Source of the DNA: Entomortierella parvispora
Taxonomy: Eukaryota > Mortierellomycota > Mortierellomycetes > Mortierellales > Mortierellaceae
Length of the DNA: 64,000 bases
Direction: 5' to 3'
Assembly: GCA_963573315.1 (NCBI GenBank)
Contig: OY752143.1
Location: 744,001 to 808,000, forward strand
The notes below the pieces were generated by a model. That model searched no databases, was not told the DNA's origin, and worked only from the letters and a program-made list of their open reading frames with translations. The first letter of the stretch is position 1, and the number at the start of each line of letters is the position of its first letter. Of this stretch, positions 34,501 to 47,354 are shown piece by piece. The translations under genes were made by a program, and so were the position numbers.

Positions 34501-37000
34501 TTGCCTTGTGGCCTTGAGTTTCGGCGCTGGACGAGCGGCTCAGCAGTTCGGTCGTCTCATCTTCACCGTCATCGTTACCATCAGAGGTGGTAGGAGATGA
34601 CCAAGAGAAGGTTGCATTCTCCATCTGGACCATGGGCTCTGCAGCGCGCCTCAAGGTCACATCAGGTTCCCGAATAATATCGGAGGGGTCAACTTCCTCT
34701 CTGAGCAAAAATGTTTGCAATCGTTTGCAGGCGACCAGAAGAGAGACCGTGTTTGTTGTTGCCTCGGTCATACTTCCGATAGGTGTTCGCAGCATGGCGA
34801 AAAGGGTCATACTCACAAAAACAGTCTGAGGGGTCAATTCCCCAGGTGTGAATCCTGGTCCACCCCAGGCCGCATACACAGAAAGGGTTGCCAAACAAAT
34901 GATGAGTGTCGATGAGGTAAAAACAATGGACATGATCGCATAGATCACTCCCATATGTCGACCGATGGCAAGCCCTTCTTCTCTGATGGCGAGGATCTTT
35001 TCCATGAACGCGCTCTCCCAGCTATACAACTTCACGACCTTGATCGATGCCAAGACCTCGGTCGTCAATCGGATCCGCTCGTCCATTTTGGCCAAGTTCT
35101 TGCTCTCAATCTTTCCAAAATGCTTTGCGCGCCACACCTGTAGTGGTGTCAGCGCCACCATTGTCAGAATGCCTGCCCACGTACTCCAACCAAGTAATCG
35201 AAACACTATTAAAAAAAGTGTAACAAAGAAAAAAGTGTCAATCAAACCAAAGAATCTACGGATCTATGGTCAGGGTAGGAAGCATCTCAACAGAGCCCTT
35301 GCGTCTACTTACATAGCCATAGTCCAACGCCGATCTCCATGGGTACAGAGAGCCACATATTCAAGTAAATGATACAGTCACCCCACTTGTCGGCATCTGT
35401 CGCCATGAGATTTGCTACCAGCAAAAAAAAACCCCCCCCAGCGGTTAGAACTTCAATTGAAGTCCGATATGACACTGGTCTCATTCTGGCTAGCAAATGG
35501 ATCATTACTGATTTCTCCTGTCGTGGATTTGTTTTTTGACCCAGCTGAAAGGCAGAGAGATTTTCGATACACAGCCGAGATCAAGGCGGCTCTAAGCTGC
35601 ATGCCGATCTTGATGCAGTGTTGTCTGCTGGAGTAGGTGAGAATCGCATTCAGAAATGACCCAAAGAACATCCCAAAGACCAGAAGGAGTCCATATGCAA
35701 TGGACGGCTCTATAGTCTTGTCGCCATCAATAGCTTCCAAAGACTGGATGCTCTGCAGGTACACCAAGAAGGAGCTAAGAATCGCAGGGACCGAGAAAGC
35801 TGCCAAAACTCGTGCTATTCTGAAAAAGAAGAAAGCTGGAAGGTACACTAGAAGTGATCTAAGAGCCGTCCAAAAAAGAGACGGAACAATCTCCTTTTCC
35901 GTCCTTCCTGAATCCCGTAGTCTCTTTTTTCGATTTCTTTCATTGACAGCTTTGGCGCGTTTAACGGCTCTTGTCCAGAACCACTCAAACCGCGCATAGG
36001 AATATTTGGTACCAATGTCATACGGTAATGTGTTTGCCAGGTCGTCCTGGGTCAACATTCTCTTGACCGAAAGTGAGAGGACTGGTTGCCAGAAGAAAAA
36101 GGACATTTGCATGAAGACATTTGCCTTGTCGTAGGCGGGAAGATTACTTGATCGCTGTACGAACATCGATCCGCGTGGCCATGCTTCGACAATGAATCCA
36201 AAAGCAAGCAATCCGAACATCGTAATGTTCAAGCTCAGTTCCAACGTATGGTCATTGGCCAGCATTAGCAGGGTCCGGATATGGATCGCCAAAACTGGGA
36301 GGAAGACAACATAGGATACAAAAATGACTGTCGAAGACCGGACCCTGTACTTGTGCTCTTGAGTATTGCTGATCGGTGACAAAAGCTGTTTGAACAGATC
36401 GTCATTAGCACCTAGTCACTATCCGATTGTAACCCAATGATCGAACTAAAAAGAAGGTGGTACGTACCCACAAAAGACTGAAAAGCAAGTAGCCAATGAT
36501 TGCCGCCGGGGAATAGTTGTCGAGAACACGAAACTGCACCAGACTTGCAAGCAGCGCGCTAAGCAGGCCGGTCAATCCCATCGCCAATTGGGTTGGCCAG
36601 TAAATCCAGGCGGTACGTCCAAGGCCATGAGGAACGCCAGTTTTGACAAGGAATACCATTCGGATAGACAACCACAGTATCATGGCAGCTGCCAAGATAC
36701 CAAAAAGAACACTGAGACACAAGCAGACAGTTAGGAAAGCACCCTACGCGTCGACCTCTGGCACAGCCCATTCGTACCTGTACTCAAAGCACGGAGTCAG
36801 CCCTAGTCGATCTGAACTCTCAGGGCCCTGCAAAAATTATAGGAGCAGGGTTTAGTTGATGCGATCGACCAGATCCATGACTCTTCAACTATTTATCCAC
36901 ATACCCAACCCTCCGCAGATTGGCAGAGTGACTCGACGAATGTTCGATTTGTGGAACGAGGGCCGAGGGTGACCTGGAAAGGATGCTGCAGAGCATTCAT
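31517..37000 (-). CDS. ABCC (MRP/YCF1-type) ABC transporter, full length
   Basis: ATP-driven exporter or vacuolar importer of conjugates. Nine exons, roughly 1,600 aa, in the full ABCC layout. The N-terminus MNALQHPFQVTLGPRST leads to GLTPCFEYSVLF (the DLTPCF-like ABCC opening) and a TMD0 of about five helices. TMD1 contains STTGEITNLMATDADKW (across an intron), QVWRAKHFGKIESKNLAKMDERI and ASIKVVKLYSWESAF. NBD1 has Walker A GRVGQGKSS, signature LSGGQKQR and Walker B YLLDDPLSAVDAHV, with the Asp in place of the catalytic Glu usual in this family. After a charged linker, TMD2 has DTTPLGRVLNRFSSDL and TLGGVSTIRAMRLEDRF. NBD2 has Walker A GRTGAGKSS, the ABCC-typical FSVGQRSLLCLAR and LILDEATSAVD. 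ATG 37000 opens exon 1 (96 nt). The substrate is not predictable. Confidence 0.95.
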
Positions 37001-37516
37001 AGTGCACTGTGGTTACTTTTGTTTGCACTGTGTCTGCTTGTGTCGATTGTAATGTTGACACAATAAAGGAACAACGAAGATAGACGAGGAGACGGTTGAG
37101 TGCGACTAAAACATAAAAAAAAGAAGAGAAAAGAAGAGTAGCCAAAGAGCAGCGCGGTCTGTTCTTTTTATTGATTTGGTTAAAGTGCTGCGGTCGGACT
37201 CCAGGACTGCCCAATTGCTCAGAAAGAGACGCCGCGTTGAAACTTTACTATATAGCAATCACCCCCCTTATTTTTTGTACTCCGAGTCTGTCCGCCGAAG
37301 TACTGGGAACATGACGAGTGCTGTACGTGGGCAAACGAGGATCTCTATCGTTTGCGCAATCCGCAATTGCCATTTTCCTCCCAGCGACAAAGAGAATTCA
37401 GTGTGTGTCATGTTGCTTGTGTCAGAATGCGAGGTGGATTTTATATAGACAAGTTGGCAGCAATTGACAAAAAAAGGATGTATAATAATGGCAAGTCCGT
37501 GGTATCATCTTTTTTT
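37001..37516. promoter_or_regulatory. ABCC upstream region / ERG10 3' flank
   Basis: About 515 bp between two minus-strand genes. No recognisable TATA or gene. Short frames only. Confidence 0.35.
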
Positions 37517-39385
<1,869 letters not shown>

Positions 39386-39951
39386 GGTGACGACGATGGG
39401 AGTGCAGAGAGGAGAGTAACGGAATGAGCGAGAAGCGAGAGGGCGGACAGAGAAGTCCCTGGAGGGAGCATCTCTTTATACAGCACTGCGACCGCCCTGC
39501 AGGGATCAGGAGCAGTCCCAAAAAAAAAAAGGAAGTCAGAAAAAAGTGGCCTGACTGGAGATCAGGACACGGCCAAAGTGCTCTTGGTGCGTTGTGGGTC
39601 ATCGTCTATCTCTCTCACCAGATCTCTCTTTCTTCCACACAGATCACCCTCGCCCTAACCGGGCGCCCGGGAGCTTTGATTATCTTTCCGTATGGTTTGG
39701 ACCTCTGCACAGCGAGTTTCTGGTCCAATTGCTTGATGGCCTGATCTGCTTCGCTCCCGCGTCCCGTCCGTTTTTTGTCGTTATCTCTCCGCATTTTTGG
39801 TTTTCGTGCAACAGCTCATTACCTTAATGCCGTTCTCGCACGCGGACAGACATACAATCACCTTCCTATTCGTCTTCAACAATTAGTCTCAACGGCGCCG
39901 TAGGCCAATATAGTGTATACAAGTTTATTGTTTATCCAACTTTAAAATACC

Positions 39952-40347
39952 ATGCCACCATTACACCATTACTATCATTTCTTCTTTGAGGGCTCCAAAA
40001 AAAAAAAAAAAAGAAGAGGGAAGAAAGTGCAGAAAAAGGTGATCTTCATGAAGGGCAGGTTCATTTTTAGACACCTACGCTTGGCAAAGCTGAATCCCAT
40101 GATATCCAATGCCTACCTACAAGTCCTTACCTGTTTACTAGGCCAGATTCGCGTGGACTCTATCGAAGCCCCTGCAAAGCCACTGACGGACGAAGACAAT
40201 GACGACACGATCTGGAGTGGTGCACGGAAGTCGAGGCCTAGGACGATCTGGAGTGGCGTACGGAAGAACATCGATGCTAGGACGGTCTGGAGTGGCGCAC
40301 GGAAGAATTTCGGGATCCAGAACTTCGAGGCTACTGTAGGAAGATGA
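39952..40347 (+). CDS. Possible small ORF with triplicated WSG(A/V)RK repeat
   Basis: 131-codon frame. The N-terminus is His/Tyr then strongly basic (GSKKKKKRRGKKVQKK), derived from an A-rich tract, so the true start could be a later Met. The C-terminal part holds three copies of a peptide repeat (TIWSGARK, TIWSGVRK, TVWSGARK) starting near 40206, 40242 and 40281. Spacings are 36 and 39 nt, both multiples of three, and several differences are synonymous. No family is recognised. There is no signal peptide or intron evidence, and the sequence could instead be part of a decayed gene. Confidence 0.3.
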   Translation: MPPLHHYYHFFFEGSKKKKKRRGKKVQKKVIFMKGRFIFRHLRLAKLNPMISNAYLQVLTCLLGQIRVDSIEAPAKPLTDEDNDDTIWSGARKSRPRTIWSGVRKNIDARTVWSGARKNFGIQNFEATVGR

Positions 40348-40374
40348 TTGCGTAAAGGAAGACGATTGCGTAAA
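40339..40374. repeat. 18-bp tandem duplication
   Basis: Two adjacent copies of ggaagatgattgcgtaaa, differing by one transition (t/c), at the end of the WSG-repeat ORF. Confidence 0.85.
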
Positions 40375-40664
40375 AGGCTAGAACGATTTCGCTTTCTAGC
40401 TCGCTTCTGTAGGGTTTCGCCTCTTCACTCAGTTGCAACAACGTACGTGAAATGATATGCAAGATCGAAGAGGCGAGCTGTTTCGACTATGCGTGCGTAC
40501 ATGCTGGTGGTTGGCTGAGACAAAGAGAAGCGCGCCAAGTGGACGCGTTTTGGGTCATCTTACGAAATCACGCTGCCTTCTCATCATAAAAGAACCCCTT
40601 TCCCCGCATTCATCAACTCAACTCCCAGCCCAACACACAACCAAAAAACCTAACTCACACGAAA

Positions 40665-40982
40665 ATGGAACGCCTCGAGAAAACCGCTGAGTCCCTCTCC
40701 CAAGATATCAACCGTGCCTCTGACACCGCCGGCCGTGTCAACGAGCAACTCCAAGGCAATGCCAAATCTGCCACCCAGGCCACCGGCCAACGCCAGCAAG
40801 GCCAGCAAGGGCAGCAAGGTCAGCAAGGTCAGCAAGGTTGGCAGCAAGATCAGCAGCAGCAAGGCCAACAAGGCTGGCAGCAGCAACAGAACAATGATGG
40901 ACGAGACTATCGCTCATCCGAGTTCGTCGGTTCTAACCAGCAGTCGAACCAGCCCAACCAGGGCGCCCGTGGCTGCCAGTAA
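40665..40982 (+). CDS. Small hydrophilic QQG-repeat protein
   Basis: Intronless, 105 aa. The N-terminal ~35 residues look like an amphipathic helix (MERLEKTAESLSQDINRASD). A glutamine/glycine tract with repeated GQQGQQG and two GWQQ units follows, then a polar tail. There is no signal peptide and no membrane segment. It resembles disordered, desiccation- or stress-type fungal proteins only in composition; I cannot name it. The upstream region has a TATA-like cataaaag and a C/A-rich leader, which supports a real transcript. Confidence 0.6.
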   Translation: MERLEKTAESLSQDINRASDTAGRVNEQLQGNAKSATQATGQRQQGQQGQQGQQGQQGWQQDQQQQGQQGWQQQQNNDGRDYRSSEFVGSNQQSNQPNQGARGCQ

Positions 40983-41290
40983 ACGAACGCTTCAGAGCGT
41001 TGCGATGACCATTAGTTCGTCGCCCCTTTTTTTGTAAATAAAGCAAAAAATTGTACAGAATCAGAGAGAAAGAGATAGATGAACGGCGTGTCCCGGGTAA
41101 CACAGATTCCGCGATTTTTTCATCTGCGGTGACGGAATTCACAAATATCACATGACTGCCATTAAGCGACAGATTGGACACCACACCACACATGCGATCG
41201 CAATCTCTCCTTCTCTACTTAGGCCCATAAAGCGCGTCGTTGTAGTGATCCCATTCCGTCCTCTCCACCCAGTCTCGGCCGCCTCGCGCC
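40983..41290. other. Short spacer upstream of TAF4
   Basis: About 310 bp containing the 3' UTR of the QQG gene and the TAF4 promoter. No gene. Confidence 0.4.
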
Positions 41291-44200
41291 ATGTCCAGCA
41301 ACAACAACCACAGCGATGCCGCGGCCAATAGCAGCAGCACCGGCGGTGGCATTGGCAGCGCCAGCGATCAAGGACGACAGGATCTCAGGCAGAGCAACCT
41401 AGACCAACCCCCTGTCCCATTGATGCATCGCACCGTTGACGACATCCTCTCTGCCGAATTCCCTCCCAACATTGGCGGCGCACAGCACAATGGTGGAGTC
41501 CTAAATAGTGCTGCTCATGGAAACATCATGGAGGGTCTAGATGATTTATTTAATGACGACTTTCCAGCAGTCGGCTCCCAGTCCTCGTTTGTTGGCCCAG
41601 TTGCGACCCAAACAACAACCAACATCGCTCTACCGCTGCAGAGAACTCCTATCCACCAGCCTTCACCATTACCAACCGGCAACTCTTTCCAAGGGGCGGG
41701 CTCGGCGCAGGCATCACCAGCCGCGCCGCATACTTCTCTCCAGCAACAAAACAGACCCGTTCTTCAACTTCCGCAACAATCACAACCACCAGCTCCACAG
41801 GTGTCCTTCACTCCACAACCATACCAGCAGCAACAACAAGTAGGACAACAGACTGGGCAGGTACAGTTGCCTCCTCAGCACATGCAAACGGCACCCCGAC
41901 CTATTTATCAGCAACAACAGCAACAGCCACTTGTACGGACGCCTCAGATCCAGCTACCCTCCCAATCACAACAACCGCCGCAAGTCCACCAGCAGCTTAG
42001 ACCAAACCATATTGTCCCCAATGGACAACCTGCAACACCACCCGTAGCAAGACCACCGACTAATTCTAGCCTTCAGGCGCCTCCAGCGGGTAAAGAAGCC
42101 GACCCTGGTTTGACCACATCAAACTCATTTACATGTTCCTTCTTAACCAGTGTAATTCGTGAATGTCGGAATAGCTATCGCTCAAGCAGGCTCTCCACTG
42201 CACCATATTCTTTCCTCTATATCGCCAGCTACTGGTGCACAACTTCGTAATCTCTTTGCGTTGCTCCAAGTAAGAGAGGCACACAGACTTTACAAACAAC
42301 TGCTACATTATCACAGGGAGTTGCTAATCGATGGAGGGCCAATTTTCTTTTAGTCGAACGCTGTGACACCGAACGAGTTCCTGGCCAGGGCGGAAACTCT
42401 TTTGGACCCAGCACAGTTCGAAATCCTGGATCGTATTAGGAAACGACAGCCCATGGGAGATAGCCCAGCAGGAGGATCAGGATCAGGATCAGGCTCGGGA
42501 TCAGGATCAGGGCCGGCGGGACCGCAACAACCTGGATCCATTTCTGGCGCACCCATTGGCTCGACATCCGCAAATAACATCGCTGGCAGGGGTGCCGCCA
42601 TGCCATCTTTACCCCAGCACTCAATCGCACTGCCACAAGTGGCGCTTCCAAATAGACCTGTCCAGCAGGGTCACCCGTTTCCTACACCCCAGTCTGCCGC
42701 TCTCCAAACTCCAAGACTGCCAGGATCAGGTCCAGGAGCAATGCCTATTGCGTTACCTCCTTCATCTTCTACTGCACCATCAAGTGGAGCTCTAGGATCA
42801 ACATCGCAAGCAGCTCCTGTTAGGAAGAGGACAACAGATACAAGTTCCATCGGAGGCACCCTCAACGAAGGGTAAGACATGTTACAGCTTGTTTTCTAGC
42901 TGCAGATGCGTGAGTATATGTTAACGGTTATACTTACCTCGTTTCTTTTGATCCAGTAGTAAAACTTTGTCCAAGCGGACCAAAACAGAACACCAAGGGG
43001 CAATTAGTGCAGGAACAGCAGGAACACCAACAATTTCATTACCATCGACTCCAGGGCCCTCCACGCCTGGACTTAATGCGGCGCCAGGCTCAAGCCCTTT
43101 TAACCGAGTCTCTTTGCCAGGGCAGCAGAGAGCTACTCCAGCTGCTCCAGCTGTGCCGGGTGCGGGATCTGCAATGGGAACTGGCTCGTCTGCGAGTGGA
43201 GGAGCCTCCAAACCGTCTGCCAACGCCGAGAAAGTCAATTATGATAACATTACAGACGTCATGGGTTACGTGGGCGTGGATCTCAAGGAGGAATCAGACA
43301 ACATCATGCGCGATAATGACGGTTACTCGAGGACTGGTGGTAATGCCGACGGACAGGATAGAACAAGGGTTCAAAACTTTGTGAATGCCAAACTTTTGAA
43401 GACTGTCGTGGAGAAAATTGGTAAGGACAATAGATGTTTGTTTTATTTAGGCCTTTTGCTTCGATGAAGTATGACGACTCATTATTTTCTGACCTGTTCA
43501 ATATACCTCAGCTACGACACAAAAGATCCAGACTGTCGAACCCGATGTCATAGCTTACTTGGCGATGGCTGTTCAGGAGCGTCTCAGAGGGTTGACAGAA
43601 CAAATGGTTCAGGCGTCCAAGCATCGTGGACGGTCTTTGGCTACGGCCCCTCCTCCCATGTATGACGAAGAGCATGCCATGTACAAAGTTGGAGTCAGCC
43701 AGGATGTCAAGAAGCAATTACTCGCGATCGAGCGTGTTGAACGTGAGGAGGAGACCAAGCGCAAGGAGCAGCTTGCAGAACGAGAACGAAGACTTGCTGC
43801 AGGCGAAGATCTGGATGAGAATGGAGAGCCCGTTGCTGGAGGTGGTGCCAAGAAGGGCAAAAAGCTCAAGGAGGGAGGACCAGGTGTCAGTGCTAGGAAC
43901 ATGACAGAGGAAGCGCGCAAGAAGGTGGCAAACCAGACTGCCTTGGGATTCGCTGGTGGAAGCGGTCGTACCTACTCCTGGATGATGGGCGCAGGTGGAG
44001 CTGGAGCTGGAGGAAGCGGAGGTGGAACTCCATCCCCTTTGCCGTCTACGCCTATGGCTCCCTCCTTATCTTCTGGACCCGCAAATGCTTCATCACCTTT
44101 GGCGTCCGGAGGCGTTTCTATTGGGGGTGGACCGCTGAAACCAGGCCTTGCTCGTGGATCGACAATGCCAGCTACAAGCTCGTCCGCCATGCCCGGCAGT

Positions 44201-44473
44201 TCTGTTGTCTCCCCTAATGTGTCTGGATCCGCAATGAGCAATTCACCAGCCTTGGCGTCACCCTCTTTAATGAGAGGCGCAACAACAATTGGAGGCGGCT
44301 CAATGGTCCTACCACCCTCTACTCTTGGACGATTGTCAGGTCTAAGGGATGGGTCGCGGACAGTGAACGTCAGAGATGTGCTATTCTGTCTAGAGCGTGA
44401 TCGAGGAGGCGGAGGAGGGGCAGGAAGCGGACAGCGGGTCTTGATAAAGACCTATGCTAAGAGGCTCCGATGA
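41291..44473 (+). CDS. TAF4: Transcription initiation factor TFIID subunit 4
   Basis: TFIID scaffold subunit pairing with TAF12 through a histone fold. At least five exons. Exon 1 encodes a long Gln/Pro-rich N-terminus. A short exon region ends GAQLRNLFALLQ (donor gtaaga at 42269), and the next begins SNAVTPNEFLARAETLLDP at 42354. A poly(GS) stretch and Ser/Pro-rich linker follow. The conserved C-terminal region starts at VNYDNITDVMGYVGVDLKEE, continues across an intron near 43420-43512 with TVEPDVIAYLAMAVQERLRG and LTEQMVQASKHR, and ends with a basic helical region and the TAF4-type end VNVRDVLFCLERDRGGGG before a short basic tail. The exact donor of exon 1 (around 42120-42165) is uncertain. 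Confidence 0.87.
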
Positions 44474-44644
44474 TATCCAGTGTAATAACTCAAACCAACA
44501 TAAAAAAAACCAAATCCCCCGGTTCCTGCACAGTTCACAATCGCAGACATTTCTTTTCTTTTGAATTTGAATGCAGCCCTTTTTTATTTTGCAAAGAGAG
44601 AACGGATTGGTATATGTAGGCTTCTCTTGATCTAATCAATGAAT
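44474..44644. other. Short convergent spacer
   Basis: 3' flanks of TAF4 and the DPBB gene. Nothing else visible. Confidence 0.4.
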
Positions 44645-45127
44645 TTAGATGTAGTTCCACTCGATGTTGAGGATACCGGTGTCAAGCTCGCCGATTTGGG
44701 TAAAAGCAGCGGGACTGAGGTCCAAGGAGCCCCAAGCACACTCGTCGCCGGGGCACTTGTCAACAACGCGGGCGACGACAGTCTTTTGGTTGGCCTTGTT
44801 GGTGATTCTGACTTTCTGGCCACAGGCAGAGTTGCCCCAAGATTGCTCGCCCATCTGGTGAGCGTTCAAGGCAACAGTGGGCTCGGCGTGGCCATCCCAG
44901 TTGACATTGCAGGATCCATAAGAGTGGGTGAACCAGGTGGCCTTGCCGGTGTACTTGACCGAGGAGGCAAAGGACGAGGCATCGTTGAAGGCAACAACAG
45001 TGGGCTCGGTGTCCGAGGGATCGACGCTTGTGGGGACGGCAGTGGGAGCAGCGGCAATGGGGGCGGCCGAGGCGAAAGAAGCAATGGCAGCGATGGCAAC
45101 GAGAAGGAGGGAGTTGAACTTGGCCAT
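44645..45127 (-). CDS. Secreted double-psi beta-barrel protein (RlpA-like / expansin-related)
   Basis: Intronless, 160 aa. The N-terminus (MAKFNSLLLVAIAAIASFASA) is a clear signal peptide cleaved near residue 21. A Pro/Thr/Ala linker runs to ~55. The rest is one DPBB domain: GKATWFTHSYGSCN, AHQMGEQSWGNSACGQKVRI, VVARVVDKCPGDECAWGSLD and LSPAAFTQIGELDTGILNI. The DKCPGDEC segment places the conserved Asp and the disulfide cysteines where barwin/RlpA/expansin domains have them. Such proteins bind or loosen cell-wall polysaccharides. There is no second carbohydrate-binding domain, so it is not a full expansin. Confidence 0.85.
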   Translation of the reverse strand: MAKFNSLLLVAIAAIASFASAAPIAAAPTAVPTSVDPSDTEPTVVAFNDASSFASSVKYTGKATWFTHSYGSCNVNWDGHAEPTVALNAHQMGEQSWGNSACGQKVRITNKANQKTVVARVVDKCPGDECAWGSLDLSPAAFTQIGELDTGILNIEWNYI

Positions 45128-45675
45128 GTTGGAGATGTTTATTTGTTGTTGTTAGATGAGTGGGGGAGAGATAGATGAGTTGATGGTTTGTTTTTTCAGA
45201 CGCCATGATCAGGGTATTTATATTGAAGCTGGTTCCTGGGACCCGAGTTCCCTTGTAGATGTTTGACACAAAGTCAAAACTCAGGTCCCCGGAGCACTGC
45301 TGTGAGACACCAATTGAAGATGATGATCACCTAGGTCACATCCTCAGTGGCCGTGATCCGTTGACTTGCATCTGGGCGATGGCTAAGTTCCGGCGCCAAA
45401 GTCGCCGCTTTGTTTGCTCTCAGTGAGACCCCACCTGGCACTGCTCAGCCACAGAGCCGGAGTTTCGGAGTCTGGAGAACCCAACAACGGTGATTCCTAT
45501 TGCTTGTGTACCAACTAAACTATTTGTGGGAGATCGAGAGGCAGTGCACCACGTTTTCCCTCTCCGCTCGGCTTGCGCCAGTCCATGCGTATGTTCTCTT
45601 AACATCATCATTCTCACCTCACCTCATCATTCCTCACCTCATTGTTATTCCTCACCTCATTGTTATTCCTGCATC
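45128..45675. promoter_or_regulatory. Divergent intergenic region, DPBB / F-box locus
   Basis: About 550 bp. On the minus strand a TATA-like tataaatac lies about 90 bp before the DPBB start (near 45215-45225). At 45619-45669 there is a short tandem tract of cctcacctcattgttatt units just upstream of the F-box ATG. Confidence 0.45.
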
Positions 45676-45882
45676 ATGACTGGGCTGTGTCCCACTCATC
45701 CACTGGATCTACATGAGATCCGCTCAGTAGTCGCCGCGAACTTGGACATGGAGGATCTCGCCTCTTGTGCACGCGTGAGCCGCGACTGGAACGACACATT
45801 CACGCCACTGCTCTACAGCTCTATCACCTTGTCGTGTTTCGGGCCAAGCGTAGAATCTCTCAGGAATAACGGGCATCTTGTA

Positions 45883-46142
45883 CAGTACCACTGAAAAAGT
45901 CATGGTGCACAGAAATTTTTGAAAAAGGAGGCGAAGAAAAAATAATAATTTCCTGTGCTACATCCATGCAAATCCGAGATTCAGACCTTTTTTCTTGTTT
46001 TCCGATATCGTCGTCCACCTTCACTTATAATACAAGTCCTTTTAGCCAGACTAAAGTCGTCTGGGCTGTTGCCCCAATTTTTTCCGCCTTCCTCTCAGGA
46101 ATTTGCTCGTATAATTTTTATGCGGGGTTTCTGTTGTCAATT
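45883..46142 (+). repeat. Left terminal inverted repeat (~260 bp)
   Basis: Matches the reverse complement of 47095-47354 almost base for base, with scattered single differences such as aattttt/aaatttt near the outer end and gttgtcaat/gttttcaat at the inner end. Confidence 0.93.
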
Positions 46143-46234
46143 TCACGTGATCTACATTATGCCACAAGAGCCCCCCCATTTCGTTGATTGTCTCATCACT
46201 CCATCTGACATCCTCATTTCCATTTTGTTTGACC

Positions 46235-47037
46235 ATGCCTCGTACTTCGAATGCTGAGGATAGAGAGGATCTTTTGAGGTCGCTCTTCCCTCCTCCAGAC
46301 CCAAACACACCGCCGACCAAGAAGGAGCTGGAACTACACGTTCGGTACTTTATTGCCGGCATGTTCTGTGGGGGATCCAAATCGGCCAGGGAAATTGCCC
46401 AAGACATTCATAAAAGGCCGAACACAATTTCCAACGTCATCAGGAACCTCAAGAGAACACAAGTTCTTCCAAAGTCTACTATTAGGTCCGGTCGTCCTAA
46501 GAAGCTGAATGATCGTAATACCCGCGCTGTATTGAATTATCTGCGCAATAATCGGCGAGCCACGGCACAAGAACTCACCACACAGCTATCTTCAATTGTT
46601 TCTGTATGCTCGGACACCATCAAGAAGTTGTTGAACTCCAAGGGTTACCACAGCCGTGTCGCCGCCAAAAAGCCCTTCCTTAAGGCGGCGCATCGGCTAC
46701 ATCGCATGCTGCCAATTCAGATGACCTGATCCTGATGGAAGACGGTGCTCCAACTCACAAGGCGAACATCCCCAAGACGTGGCGAGCTGCCCATGGTATA
46801 GATAGGCTGGTCTGGCCAGCTCAATCTCCCGATTTGAATCCTATCGAGAATGTTTGGCGCCTCATGAAAGCATGGATCGGCAAAAGACCTATACCAAACA
46901 ACGAGGAGGAGATGTGGGAGCTCGCTCAGCAAGCCTGGGACCATGTTTCGAAGAAGTTCATAGAGGACTTGGTGGTGAGTATGCCTGCAAGAATGAAAGC
47001 TGTGTTGAAAGCGAAAGGAGGAGCGACGAGATGGTAG
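46235..47037 (+). pseudogene. Tc1/mariner transposase, centre deleted and frame-broken
   Basis: The first segment (46235-46729) begins MPRTSNAEDREDLLRSLFPP and carries the N-terminal helix-turn-helix (SAREIAQDIHKRPNTISNVI), a GRPKKL linker of AT-hook/GRPR type, and a second HTH ending KPFLKAAHRLHRM. It then runs into a stop. The second segment (46735-47037), in another frame, starts MEDGAPTHKA, which contains the second catalytic Asp, and has the diagnostic SPDLNPIENVWRLMK with the third acidic residue. The ~120 residues that normally lie between, including the first catalytic Asp, are absent. The copy cannot make active transposase and would need one supplied in trans. Confidence 0.9.
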
Positions 47038-47094
47038 TGTGAACATAGTAAACCCAGCCAAAAAGGTCGACATGATATACCCTCAATAAATCAA

Positions 47095-47354
47095 TATTGA
47101 AAACAGAAACCCCGCATAAAAATTATACGAGCAAATTCCTGAGAGGGAGGCGGAAAAAATTGGGGCAACAGCCCAGACGACTTTAGTCTGGCTAAAAGGA
47201 CTTGTATTATAAGTGAAGGTGGACGACGATATCGGAAAACAAGAAAAAAGGTCTGAATCTCGGATTTGCATGGATGTAGCACAGGAAATTATTATTTTTT
47301 CTTCGCCTCCTTTTTCAAAATTTTCTGTGCACCATGACTTTTTCAGTGGTACTG
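47095..47354 (-). repeat. Right terminal inverted repeat (~260 bp)
   Basis: Partner of the left TIR. The outer end reads gactttttcagtggtactg and abuts the TA duplication. Confidence 0.93.

Larger units (their letters stand above)
39386..40664. promoter_or_regulatory. Divergent intergenic region, ERG10 / QQG-repeat gene
   Basis: About 1.28 kb. It contains the repeat-bearing ORF at 39952-40347, an 18-bp tandem pair at 40339-40374 and, near 40586, a TATA-like cataaaag about 80 bp before the downstream ATG. The rest is featureless. Confidence 0.4.
45883..47354 (+). mobile_element. Tc1/mariner-family DNA transposon, internally deleted copy
   Basis: 1472-bp element bounded by CAGTACCACTGAAAAAGTC and its inverse, and flanked on each side by TA (45881-45882 and 47355-47356), the classic Tc1/mariner target duplication. 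The terminal inverted repeats are unusually long (~260 bp) and nearly identical, which implies recent mobility. Inside are two out-of-phase remnants of one transposase. It interrupts an F-box gene. The TIRs generate mirror-image spurious frames at 45955-46257 (+) and 47091-47282 (-). Confidence 0.95.

Noticed and set aside
44639-45178. 179-codon plus-strand frame over the DPBB gene
   Set aside because: Antisense shadow rich in Gly/Val/Asp. The minus-strand frame has signal peptide and DPBB motifs.
45955-46257. Plus-strand frame and its mirror at 47091-47282 (-)
   Set aside because: Same peptide produced by both inverted repeats of the transposon. It is TIR sequence, not a gene.
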